From contig NC_089458.1 in assembly GCF_026210795.1 (NCBI RefSeq), positions 806,001 to 870,000 of the forward strand: 64,000 nt of DNA. Direction: 5' to 3'. The notes beneath the pieces are model-generated. The model did not search any database, was not told the origin of the DNA, and saw only the letters and a list, made by a program, of their open reading frames with translations. The position numbers were made by a program, and so were the translations under genes. This document shows positions 50,501-60,924 of the stretch, one piece after another (the first letter of the stretch is position 1; each line of letters starts with the position of its first letter). Origin of the DNA: Rhizophagus irregularis. Lineage: Eukaryota > Glomeromycota > Glomeromycetes > Glomerales > Glomeraceae.

Positions 50501-50715
50501 ATATGGAGGATGAAATGAGAATGATTTTTTTTATTCGTTTAACTATTTATATGCCGTTTTGTTTGATTTTTCTCAAACATCTTTTGTCTTTTGATGATAT
50601 TTAAAAAAATTTAATAAACACTAAAATTCAATTTTTAAAAGAAAAATCACTTAAAAAAAAAAAAAAAGGAAAATAAAATTTACAAGAAAAAAGATACCCA
50701 AAATTATTACATTTT
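47581..50715. other. Intergenic region, mostly AT-rich
   Basis: Apart from the inverted-repeat element at 47,751-48,482 no gene is supported. The minus-strand frames at 48,462-48,721 (PAVLPILIGALSNCFK...) are short, overlap each other in different frames and lie at the edge of that repeat, so they are treated as repeat sequence. 48,900-50,700 holds AT-rich DNA with several T-runs; the segment just before 50,716 is the 3' side of the minus-strand membrane-protein gene. Confidence 0.4.
47751..48482. mobile_element. Inverted-repeat element (MITE candidate), ~730 bp
   Basis: The left end has GAGCGG then AACTATGTAAATCAAAACTA. The right end read on the minus strand has GAGCGG then, after CTGCGCGGTT, AACTATGTAAATCAAAACTA. 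A second inverted pair lies inside (TTTAGATGTCTGG near 48,043 versus the complement of CTAGACATCTAAAA near 48,321). No clear target duplication and no coding sequence are seen. Confidence 0.5.
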
Positions 50716-52014
50716 TTAGTAAGCTCTACCATAACCATTATAATCAGGTACATTAGCTAAAGAAGGATTTAATTGGGCAGCAGCGGCTTGACCACGACGA
50801 AAATGTCTACGCCACTTAATTCTTTCATAGGTATTATAACCAACAAAAGCGGCACCAACTGAAACAATAACACCGAATACGAGAAGCCCAGTAAATGGGG
50901 CACCTTGTGGATTGACACTTGCTTCTTGGTTTGAACTGGTAACGGATTTGGTGGTTGGACCAGCTATTGTGTTTACGCTTGAATCATCGTCTGCTGGGGT
51001 TGAATTTTGATTTTTGGTATTACCACTTGAAGTATCGGTATCATCAGGAGTATTGGTACTATCATCAGGAGTATTGGTGCTATCACCAGGAGTATTATAA
51101 CCAGGAGTATTATAACCAGGAGTATTGGTATTATCACCGGGAGATGCTGGTGGTTTTTCTGGTTTATTGTCAGATGGTTTAGTGGGTGGTGGTGGTCCAG
51201 CAGGATCAACAGGTGGTGCCTCGGGTGATTTTTTAGGGTCTTTAGAGTCCTTAGGATTTTTTTCTGGGGGTTTTTCAATGTTATTATCTTTATCATCATT
51301 AAGACCGAATTTTGGGAAAGGAATTGAAACTTGAACACCATTTGGTAAAGTTATAGTTTTTTCATTATCTTTATCAATTATCTTGATACTTGATGGAGAA
51401 ATTCTATTTAAAGAAATCTTATTCATAGATTCTTTCTTTGAAATTTCACCCTTAATAAAATAAGTTTCAATAGTATATTGATCTTTACAAATTTGATTAC
51501 TCTTTTTTGAACGATAATAACCTTCCTTATTATTCAATAATTTAACATTAGAAAATTCAACAGCTACATCATAATCATGTTTATCTGATTTCTTCTTAAA
51601 AACTGTTAATTGACCAATAAATTTTCCACTAACTTTATTAAATTTAGCAATTTGATAACAAGTTAAAACTTTTGTTTCTTTAGTATCCTTCAATTCTTGT
51701 ATAGCTGATTCACATCGACAATTAGAAAATTCTTTCCATTTTTTAAGAATGATCTTCTTATCAAGAGATTTATTATTATGACAAGTATGTTTTTGACGAT
51801 GTCTCTTTTCATTTTGATGATGTTTCTTCTCCTTTAAACATTTAGATTTAAGTGATTGTTTATAATGTGAAAGATTTTTAAACCAAAATTCTTTTTCACA
51901 TTTACTGAATTTTTCGGAAAGGGAATTTGTTGCTTGTGTATTTGTTGGAAATGATGCACACAGTGCTAATACCAACAAAATTAATGTTAAATAATTCATA
52001 ACATTAATAACCAT
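50716..52014 (-). CDS. Secreted/type I membrane protein with Cys- and Lys/His-rich ectodomain and Pro/Thr-rich stalk
   Basis: A single exon encodes 432 aa. Residues 1-28 form a signal peptide (NYLTLILLVLALCASF). The ectodomain has cysteines near 39, 59, 78, 98, 100, 118 and 178 and a Lys/His-rich patch (EKKHHQNEKRHRQKH). From about residue 243 a low-complexity stalk follows: acidic/Pro stretches, then imperfect NTPGYNTPGDSTNTPDD repeats and a Ser/Thr-rich run likely to be O-glycosylated. One transmembrane helix (FTGLLVFGVIVSVGAAFVGY, near 380) and a basic juxtamembrane segment (KWRRHFRRG) precede a short tail ending DYNGYGRAY. The topology resembles mucin-like cell-surface sensors or adhesins, but the family is not recognised and no function is claimed. 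The first ATG fits the signal peptide; no intron is required. Confidence 0.72.
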   Translation of the reverse strand: MVINVMNYLTLILLVLALCASFPTNTQATNSLSEKFSKCEKEFWFKNLSHYKQSLKSKCLKEKKHHQNEKRHRQKHTCHNNKSLDKKIILKKWKEFSNCRCESAIQELKDTKETKVLTCYQIAKFNKVSGKFIGQLTVFKKKSDKHDYDVAVEFSNVKLLNNKEGYYRSKKSNQICKDQYTIETYFIKGEISKKESMNKISLNRISPSSIKIIDKDNEKTITLPNGVQVSIPFPKFGLNDDKDNNIEKPPEKNPKDSKDPKKSPEAPPVDPAGPPPPTKPSDNKPEKPPASPGDNTNTPGYNTPGYNTPGDSTNTPDDSTNTPDDTDTSSGNTKNQNSTPADDDSSVNTIAGPTTKSVTSSNQEASVNPQGAPFTGLLVFGVIVSVGAAFVGYNTYERIKWRRHFRRGQAAAAQLNPSLANVPDYNGYGRAY

Positions 52015-55000
52015 CCTTTTATATTTTTTTTTTTGTAATTAGACCGTGGAATATGTGTTTATTAAATTTAATAAGTCATGTACCAGCACATGAAAGCTGT
52101 TTTTACTTTTTTTTCTTTCTTTTAAAGGTATAGTGTGTCCAAGAAAAAAAGAGAATTATTAAAATAATAAATAATAATAAGTTATTTTATTCCTCTCGTT
52201 TTTCTTTCCTTTCGATAAAGAAATAAAAAAAAAAAAAATAAGCCAAGGAATTCGAGAAAAAAAAAGACCGTGAATGTTAAGATATAAATACTCCAAAAGA
52301 CAATAGAACGTTAAACGAATAAAAGGGAATGAGGATGAAATTAATGGAATAAAATGAGGGGGGAGTAATATATGTAAAAGAGATAAAAAAAATAGGAGGG
52401 GAAAAAAAATACGAAAAGTTCGAATTTGTTGCAAACCAATTTAATTTATAATATAAATAGGATCACAGTTAAAGTTGTTGATCTTTTAATCTGTAAAGAG
52501 AATAATATAAATTATTGTAGATTACACTTTAGTTACCTAAATATATAATGTCTTTTATTGGATACAAAATAATTAAAATCGGCAATAAAATGCAATACCA
52601 TGCAGAACGGTTTACTCCCCCCAAAAAACCGATCATTTAATGTAATTTCCGGAAATTGTAATATAAATAAAAAAAAGAAACAGAAAAGTTCGATTGAAAC
52701 GCCAATAAAGGATTTTTTTTTCAACAAGGTTTCATGGTATTATAAAATAAAGCAGAAAATATATAGATATTTTTATATTTTTATGAAAAATGATTTGTTA
52801 AAAAAAGTTCGATATATGCATTGACGATATTATCGTTTCAAAAAAACATGCATATACATAAACATATGATAATAACTTTGATAACTATCTACCTAATTAA
52901 GTAAACTTAATTTAATTAATCGTTGTAAAAAAGTTTTTTTGTTAAAAAAGGTCTGAAATTTTATATCGTTCGGAACATAAGGCCTCGGGGATAAAATGAT
53001 TATAATAATAAAGATTTGCCAAAAGGAAATTAATAATTTATTAAAAGAGACATAATGGTTGAATTGCTTTGTATTTTCTTAGTAACCCTGATTAGAATGA
53101 ACCTTCATTTATTTTAGGAGATGATTTGCTTTTTTTTTCTGAAACACTTTACTTGTGATTTTTTTTTTAATTTACTTTAATAATGATACAAATCATCAGA
53201 TTTAGCCAGTACAAATAAAGAAAAAAAAAAATTTTTTTTTTTTTATGGATTTCGGCCGGGTTCGGGTTTTAAAAAAAAAACAATTAAATAATTATACACT
53301 ATAATTATATTAATTATATTATGCACTGTATATTGTTCATTACATCTTCCGAAAATTATCAAGTAAAGCATTTAAGTATCAATGTATCATCCTAATATTT
53401 CTCTAATTTTTCTTGATAAAATAATAAAAACTGCACGATATCTTTTAATATTTATTTGTAGCCGTTACATTTAATTAGTAAAAAATACAATTTTAAAAAG
53501 AGTATGGTGATACAAATTACAGAGGAAAACACCATATGATTATGAGATTGACAGATGATTGTATTATAAATCAATGTTAACAACAATTTTTAGTCAAAAT
53601 AAGGAAACTATTGTGTATTTTAACTGAAAAAAATTCACTTTATTTCCATATTCTTATCAAAAAAGAAAAAAAAAAGGTATTCTATTCTCTCTATAAATTG
53701 TTTCATCTTTAGACTGAATATCAGCTATATTCTGTTAATTCATTTACAAAAGGAATGTTAAAATGAATTATTTATTTTTATTTATACAGAACTTTCTGAG
53801 TAGATTATCCTAAACCAAATTCAAATTGTACGATAAGCATATTTATTATAGAAACCCTTGAACATTTGAACGAGTAAAGATTATATCATAATACTTAATT
53901 TACGTTACTCTTGAGTTCGCATGGTAGCTTTATTATTGTAGCACGTTAGTTATACCAATTTTCATTGAACAATAAACAATATCTTCTCGTACTTGACTTA
54001 ATTTATAAATTAATAAATCATTTAATGGTAATCTTTCTATTAGATTTCATATTATTATCATCATTAGGAGGTTTTTCATTTATGAAAATCGTATGAAATT
54101 ATCCATAAAACTTACTTTGTCATATTGTGATAGCCTAGTTGAATGTCCAAATTCTTGGAAACCATTCGAAATTTCAACGATCAGGATCCTATTCATCGGG
54201 TTCATATCATAACAGATTCCTAATAGTCGGGATTTTTGTCCCAATTCCTTTATTAGAGAATGGTAGAATTTATCATCTGATAATATTATGAATTTGTTTA
54301 GAATAAGTTTAGCAATTATTAGAGAAATCTTATTTTTTTGTACATCACACGTACTCCCTTTAATCCGTTGTGCTTTTCAAAAAAAGAAGTATCCGAGCAT
54401 ACAAAATATTTATGAGATGATAGTGGTTCTTAACCGTGAGCGAGATGTTAAAAATAAAATTTAAACCATCATATGTTTGGTTTATTATATAAAATAAACA
54501 AACAAATATAACATAGACCAGTGTAATAAACATTGTCCATATTCAGAAGAAAATCCACTCATGATTAGTTCTTGGCGAAATTAATTTGGGCGCAAAATTT
54601 GATAGGACAGATTTTCGAGCCGGTTGTACAAAGCTAATTGATCTTTGCCATAAAAATAACTTCTTTTCTAAATTAATTTCGGAAAATAAAATATGATCGA
54701 TGGTTTGGAATAACATGAAACGTGCAAATAATTTCAGGGGAGGTTTGAGGTGAAAATCTGAGCTTCAAAATATTTAAAAATACTACGAATTTGTCCAAAT
54801 TTTTTTTATAAAATTTCCCATTTATGTATAATATTTTATTTATTAAACTTTCCAAAATTGAATTTCGGCTTAAAAATACCAAATTTCAATTTTTCTTTGT
54901 ATAAAAGTACTGGAGAATCTTGGATATTCATGGAATTCGAAGAATATTCTTTTAAATACCCCTTGAATAAAAATGGTTATAAAAAAAATGGATTAAATTA

Positions 55001-55125
55001 TTAATATACATTTGTTTTAGAAGTTTAGTTTGGTAAAAGGTATTTAATTAACATTAACTTAATCAATGATTGATTTAAAAAAATTTAACTTGCTTGATTA
55101 AAACCTAATTATATATTTAATTCCC
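52015..55125. other. Gene-poor AT-rich region
   Basis: Starts with the upstream region of the membrane-protein gene. Short open frames at 52,159-52,824 and 54,673-54,882 are in homopolymer-rich DNA and show no domain. No RNA gene or long repeat could be supported by eye. A G/C-richer patch (TTTCGGCCGGGTTCGGGTTT, 53,249-53,268) stands out without explanation. Confidence 0.4.
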
Positions 55126-55272
55126 TGAATTGGTTATGGGTCTAAATCGCGGCGGGTCAAAATCCCGACAGTTGTCCCGCGTTATGCAGAGTTATGCGGA
55201 ATTATGTGGAATCACGTGATATTTTCGACCAGCATTAGAATTGACCCGTCCCAGATCCCTATGAATTGGTTA
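55126..55272. mobile_element. Tiny Mutator-like MITE (125 bp) with 11-bp target-site duplication
   Basis: The element 55,137-55,261 starts TGGGTCTAAATCGCGGCGGG and ends, on the minus strand, TAGGGATCTGGGACGGGTCA; both run into GGGTCAA. It is bordered by identical 11-bp repeats TGAATTGGTTA (55,126-55,136 and 55,262-55,272). A 9-11 bp duplication points to the Mutator (MULE) superfamily. Its G/C content is far above the flanks. Confidence 0.7.
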
Positions 55273-55486
55273 ATTATATTTCATTATATATCTGATTAGT
55301 TATATATTATATAATTACTTAAAAATCAGATTTCTTAATACTAATTAAATTAATTTGATCCAATTAATTTATAATTGATTTGTATTGAATCTTAATATGA
55401 ATTTTTTTTTAAAAAGTTTTTATAAATGTTTGTTATATTAAATATTTAGTTTAGTAATTAAAGAATAAATGTATATATAACATTAT

Positions 55487-55832
55487 CTGTTTGACCTGTC
55501 CTGAACTGAAACCTGAAAATTTTTGGGCTTTTTATTAAAATATCAAAAAAAAATGGTGCAAAAAATTTTTTTTTGAAATATTGCGATTCACTTTTTTATA
55601 TTAAAATCGTATAAAAAGGTGAATCGCAATACCGCAACCTTTTTTTATATATAAAATCAATATAAAAAAGTGAATTCCGATACCGCAATTCACTTTTTAT
55701 ATATAAAATCAATATAAAAAAGTGAATACTGATATCGCAACTCACTTTTATTATATAAAATCAATATGAAAAGTGAATTATAATACTATAACTCATTTAT
55801 ATAAAATTATACAGTAGTTTCAGGTCAACAGG
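55487..55832. repeat. Hairpin-forming tandem array inside a foldback element
   Basis: Four units of about 52 bp (55,581-55,790) each read (A)CCGCAATTCACTTTTT, then TATATAAAATCAATATAAAA, then AGTGAATNC-type sequence, so each can fold on itself. The array is bordered by CTGTTTGACCTG on the left and the complementary CAGGTCAACAG on the right. Related CAGGTCAACCTG sequence occurs near 57,320. Confidence 0.6.
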
Positions 55833-55895
55833 CCCTATAAAAAATTTTTATCCAAATATTTCCATTATTTCTCCGTGTCTTCCGTAAAAATTCCG

Positions 55896-56824
55896 TGAAA
55901 ATGATACATTCACGGATATCCATGTTAGCGAGATGAAAATTTCCTTTGTCAAACAGTCTTATCACTTATGACTTTATATTTATTTGTAATTTTAAAATCG
56001 AATAATAAAATCGAACAGTATTAAATTTAAATAAGAAAATTAAAATAAAATAAAAGAGTAGCTTCACGATTCATACAATTAAAGAAATCTAAACTAAAAG
56101 TGAAGAATCAGAAATTTTTACAGAATCGCATACCCCAACTTTACCCGGAGGTCAGTGTGAGTCAACTATCCAGCATGTCCCAAAATCCTAACCGTTACCA
56201 GAAAGAGACCCTAAGACGAAGAGGCTGAACTGTTAAGCGGCGCAGAAAACCCAAGTGTGAGATCCATGAACCACCTCGGATTATAGAAGAGGAAACTCAG
56301 GAAACCCAGGAATCCGAGGAAACTGACGCCATTGAGGAGGATAAGAGAGAAGAGATCACAAGGGGAGTAGTAGTTCATTGTTGAGGAATTGAAGATCGTT
56401 TTTGAAAAGTAGTAATACCTTGGGATTTTTCCCAGGCATTAAAAAGGATGGAGCGGCAAATCCAAATTTCCACATAAAGCGCAAAGTGGAAGTCTTTGAG
56501 AGCAGGTGCAATAACGTCCAGAATTTGAGTATCAGAAAACCAGGCATGCAAAAATGTTGTGAGAGAAGAAGGAATTAAGCCTCTAGTGAGCCAATGATAG
56601 AAAACTGAGTTAAAAGTGGTCGACCAGCATTCTAGAGCTAAAAATTCCAGATCGAAGGCCTGCGGGAGAGCAGTAAACACAGGTGTATGTAAGAATTTAT
56701 CTAACAGCGTAGTTTTCAAAATGCGGAATAAGGTCCGATGCGTTGAGCCGGTGCTTGTATTCCGTTAAGCGATTTAAAATTTCCATGATTTAAGTTATTA
56801 ATTCCATTTGAAAATGATACATTC
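55896..56824 (-). mobile_element. LINE 3' remnant (ORF2 C-terminus) between 17-bp direct repeats
   Basis: A minus-strand frame of about 115 codons (56,719-56,375) reads LEFLALECWSTTFNSVFYH, LPSSL-like linker and VEIWICRSILFNAWEKSQGI, resembling the C-terminal tail of LINE ORF2 proteins. Frame continuity upstream is lost. 56,040-56,370 would be its 3' UTR. TGAAAATGATACATTCA occurs at 55,896-55,912 and 56,808-56,824, a possible target duplication, but no poly-A is found at the expected end and both copies sit in similar flanks. The G/C-rich coding contrasts with the surroundings. Confidence 0.45.
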
Positions 56825-56869
56825 ATGGAAAAAACATGGAAAGATAAAACACGGATCAGATTTTTTACA

Positions 56870-57420
56870 GGGAGGTCATTCAGGTTATATTTATGTTACA
56901 ACCTGAACTGATACTGAATTAGTGTTGTTAAGTCTAAGTCACGCCACAGCCCACTGAACCACGCGGATGGGGTCGATCAACTTGCATAAGTTGCAACTTG
57001 GGGCCGGTAAGTCAAAGCGGGCTGATGGGACCAATGGTCCAGCCGGCATTACAAAAAATTACAAAAATTTCAGCCCACGTTATGAATCGGTGCACAAAGA
57101 TTTTTCCTTGTGTGATTTATGATTCTGGCTGGCACTACAAATTTGGCTGGAATAACAGCCACCCATCGGTCCCATCAGCCTGCTGCAATTTCAATCAGTT
57201 TGATCTGACTCGACACGACTTCTATCGCGGCCCAAATGGGTGCTCGACTGAGTCGACCGTTAACAATACTATATTGAATTGCGATTACTAAACCTGACCT
57301 GATAAATTCAGGTCAACCTGTCAGATTACCTGAATTTGGTCAACCTGTTCAGAACTCTAGTCAGGTTACCTGAATTTGATCAATCTGTTCAGAACTCTAA
57401 TCTCAAATCAGAATATCAGA
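56870..57420. repeat. Inverted-repeat elements of unknown class
   Basis: GCGGGCTGATGGGACCAATG (57,018) has an inverted partner ending at 57,186 (read on the minus strand GCAGGCTGATGGGACCGATG), giving a 169-bp foldback. It is flanked by CAGGTTA/GGTCAACCTG-type motifs (56,881, 57,294-57,395), including a direct duplication of about 55 bp containing TCAACCTGTTCAGAACTCTA. The 97-codon plus-strand frame across it is a repeat artefact. Confidence 0.45.
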
Positions 57421-59110
57421 TAATTGCAAATAGCCTAAAACCATATCATGAAGATATCACATTTTGGAAGATAAAGCAGTAATAAAGCCTAATAAAATTC
57501 TAAAATAAATTTGTTTTCTCCAAAAAGAGGAACAGTTGTCATATTTAAAGACCTATGTGCTGATTCAAAAAAAGTCCAGAAGAACTAAGATTATTCCTTA
57601 TTTTATTAAAGGATATCACAAAAATATAAATCCAATTTATATAACACAAAGTTTTTTGATTGTCTGAAGCTAATAAGAAAAGAATCAAATTATATCATAC
57701 TCTTTATTAGATTCACTTTGGATGAACTTGCCATATTCTTCGCCTATATGGCAATGATTGATGTAGTATATATACAGATATCAATAACTATTTGTATGAT
57801 CAGAATTTCATTGTCTTTGATTTGATAGTACTCTGAAATTATCTTTACTGAATACAAAAAGGATGGAATGTGATATTTATTAAAGAGTAAAATCTGGCTT
57901 CGTAGATGTCAGCTCTTTTTCTACTACCTGTAATTACATTTTCAGATTGTAAATTTTGCACTGCAACTTTTTATTTGCATTAACCTTTTCTCTATATTCT
58001 TTTTCTATATCTTATATGAATTTTTTGAAAGTTTTTTTATTATAATTAAGCAAGTGCTGGCAAAATACTTTAAGTTCATTCACTGTTCATTCATAATCTG
58101 ACAATTATGTGTGCATTATAGTAATTTCTAATACTGATCACTTTTGACAGCTAGCATTAATACAGAATCATGTTTTTTGCAGTACAGATAATAAATTTTT
58201 TACTAATTCATTTTGCAATTGCTTATCTTTCAATTTTGCAACTCTGGCCTTAAACTCAATATTCTTAGCCTTAATTTTATTATTTTTAACTTTAAGCTTG
58301 GCAATATATTGTTTCAATAAATCAGCCAATCTGAAATCGTTTATTTCAGATTGCATGCTTACATAATATAATATTAGTATATTAATATTTCAAAAATAAA
58401 ATTCACATGATTTTAGGCAAATTGAATTTGCTGAAATTTTGCCAAGAAATTTTTATTATCCAGTGCATATTCCATATGAAAAAAAATACAGATAAATATG
58501 TAAAAATAATCGAACCTAGCAACTGCTTGGGTAGGACGCCTAATATCCCATATATAACTCACATTTAAGTTTTAGCAAATTCAATCAAAATTAGGTTAAA
58601 CTCATAATTTTAGATAGAGCAAATTGATTGAAAATTAATTAATAGTCATAATTATGAGTTTTAGCAAATTGTGTTGATTTTACAGTCATATTTTATATTT
58701 GAGCAAATTGGTACATTTTTTAAAACTTTTTTTATTAACTTTTATAAATAATATTTTTAAAAAGGATAATTTTAACGCTCACCCCAGGTGAAAATCACCT
58801 GGTCATGTGACATCGAATTTTACGTTTCAAAAAAAAATTAATTTATTTTTTAATATAATAAATAACATATGTATTATCAGTTATATAATTTACATTAATA
58901 AATCTCGTTTATAACAACAAATAATGTTTTTATTAGTATTTGAATTACATTAAGAATTACATCAAAAATATCTGTCGTTCTCCTCTCTAATTATAATTTT
59001 CTAATATAGAATTACAATACATAAAAATCTACGCTGCTCTCATATTAATTAAAGTAGTTATTAGTACAATAAAAAATCAAATAAAGAGTGCACTCTGGTA
59101 TAAAACTATG
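57421..59110. other. Gene-poor region with a coiled-coil remnant
   Basis: The only protein-like signal is a minus-strand frame at 58,168-58,356: Lys/Ala/Leu-rich heptads (QYIAKLKVKNNKIKAKNIEF), a coiled-coil tail of the sort found in Rhizophagus repeat-encoded proteins. It has no partner domain. A short palindrome CCAGGTGAAAATCACCTGG lies at 58,783-58,801. Nothing else is seen. Confidence 0.4.
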
Positions 59111-59116
59111 GAAGTA

Positions 59117-59190
59117 CAGTCAACTTTCTTTATAGTCACACATTTGGGACAGTCCATATTTGGTGATTATAAAGAGATGTGACTATATAA
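59117..59190. mobile_element. Terminal repeat of a second Tc1/mariner (Tigger-like) element
   Basis: TA (59,115-59,116) followed by CAGTCAACTTTCTTTATAGT and, further in, TTGGTGATTATAAAGAGATG has the look of a pogo/Tigger end. No matching right end is found before the LINE, so it is probably truncated. Confidence 0.4.
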
Positions 59191-59276
59191 AAAATTTCTT
59201 ATATTTGTATATCATAATTCCGGCCAAAAATTAACATAATTTTAGCCAGAATTATACTTAAAACTTTATTGTATCG

Positions 59277-59715
59277 TAACTTCGCCAATATTAATCGTAG
59301 AGAGATGATCTTACCGCCATTCGATTCGTCTTGATGTGACGGTTCTAATGGTATAAAATACGTCGAAATCCAATCACTAGATTAATTTCCAAAATTAAAA
59401 AAATATTAATGGTTTTTGTGTAATAACTCTGCCAATATTGATCCTAGAAAGACGATCTTACTACCATTCGATTCGTCTTGATGAGACGAATCTAATGGTA
59501 TAAGATACATCGAAATCCAATCACTAGATCAATTTCCGAAATTAAAAAATATTAAATGGTTATTAAGTAATAACTCCGTTAATATTGATCACAGAGAGAT
59601 GAGCTTACCACCATTCGATTCGTCTCGATGAGGCGATTCCAACGAGCTATAAATCGTCTTTTTATAATCACTAGGTACTGAGAATTCTAGCAAAATGTTA
59701 AATGGCGCAGTAAAC
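59277..59715. repeat. Three tandem units of ~147 bp
   Basis: Units begin near 59,277, 59,421 and 59,568. Each contains CCAATATTGATC-like sequence, AGAGAGATGATCTTACC, then CCATTCGATTCGTCTTGATG and AAATCCAATCACTAG. The third is shortened and runs into a different inverted pair (CAAAATGTTAAATGGC versus TGTTTAACATTTTG). The array lies immediately upstream of the LINE leader. Confidence 0.7.
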
Positions 59716-59806
59716 GTAAATCAAGAAATATTATAATGCCGATGTTTAACATTTTGTTGAATAACTCGTTAGCCAGTGATCAGAAAAGGATAAAACTAAC
59801 TAGGGT

Positions 59807-59890
59807 TGGTCACCCTATCTCAGTGGTTAGTCACTGAGACCCTCATTAAGCCTGAGTATGGTGAGGTCGCAGGTTCGATTCCCATGACCA
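59807..59890 (+). promoter_or_regulatory. tRNA-like module 1 (A and B box) in the LINE leader
   Basis: An 84-base segment has an A-box-like TATCTCAGTGGTTAG (59,816-59,830) and a perfect B box GGTTCGATTCC (59,872-59,882). Outer sequences TGGTCA (59,807) and TGACCA (59,885) can pair like an acceptor stem. It is not a convincing functional tRNA. It could be an internal RNA polymerase III promoter or a captured tRNA/SINE head. Confidence 0.55.
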
Positions 59891-60924
59891 CGGAAATAAA
59901 AAGAATTTTACTGCGGACGCTACAACCAATAGCGTGAAGGTACAGGGATTAGTGTAGTTGGACTGCATCATGGTGAATTAGTGTGTACGGTTAGGCCGCA
60001 CATTTCAACTAAGGGTCATGGTGTCCTTCTAACGTTCCCTATGAGGCCATTGGCATGTGCGCAGTCCTGTCCTTGAGGTCACTACTATACCTTGGGGGGA
60101 CTTCCTGTCCAGGTGGTCACTCTACGATACCGCTTGGGGTCAGTAATGGCTAGATGGTTGTTCTAGATGGTAAAAGCTGAGGGTGCAATGTCTTAGTGGT
60201 AGTTAGACCTTCTGTTAGGTCTTAGGACCAACCAAGGTGTTCGTGCGCGAACAGGTAGCATGGCTATGGGGTTCGATTCCCTACTCCTTGGGTCCTGGTT
60301 GGTGATCCCTGGTGGTTGATACCCACCATAAGGGGTGATCCTGGACAGATGCCTGCTACTTCCTGTCCGAGTGGTCACTACAAAGTATACCACTTGGGGT
60401 AAACAACTGTACTATCGGTGCTGGTAATCGCGGGCTGTAGTGGCCTTTGAGCGTAACTAAGACTAAAATGGTGGTATGGAAGGGTACTAGATGGTTGATG
60501 TTACCTGTCGAAAGTCCTCCATGAAAGTAGATGCTCTCTAAAGGTCGTAAAATAAATTGAGTATCAGTATCATGCAATGGGTATAGGATGAGTAGGCGGC
60601 GTGTACCTAGCTTCAGATCAGCCTAAAATGGCCCGATGGGGGATGTCTTCATAGTGGTGCTGTTACCTGAGGAATTAAGTACTCGGTATAATGGTTGCCC
60701 ATTGAAGATGATAGGACACAGACCCGAGATTAGTCTCATAAGAGGCAATGGGTGGTACGGCCGTAAACACTAGTAAAGAAAAGGATAAAACTGAACTCTC
60801 TCCTGTTGCCTTCACGACAATATTGCGACAAAAAATAAAAAAGATTTTTTCGAAGTATTTTTATTATTTACTTCGCGTTACTACTAACTATTACATATTT
60901 TAGTTCTCCCTTCTACCTTTAGCT
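59891..60924 (+). other. G/C-richer leader (5' UTR) of the LINE, with second tRNA-like module
   Basis: This stretch is clearly less AT-rich than the flanks. A second B box GGTTCGATTCC lies at 60,270-60,280, preceded by an A-box-like TGTCTTAGTGGTAG (60,189-60,202), about 70 bases apart. A direct repeat CTTCCTGTCC...GTGGTCACT...ACTTGGGGT-type occurs at about 60,100-60,140 and 60,360-60,400. CCAACCAAGG (60,228) can pair with CCTTGG and GGTTGG near 60,286-60,301. No protein is encoded. ORF1 starts right after it. Confidence 0.5.

Noticed and set aside
56998-57291. Plus-strand 97-codon open frame
   Set aside because: It runs across both arms of a 169-bp inverted repeat, and the protein has no motif and ends in the repeat.
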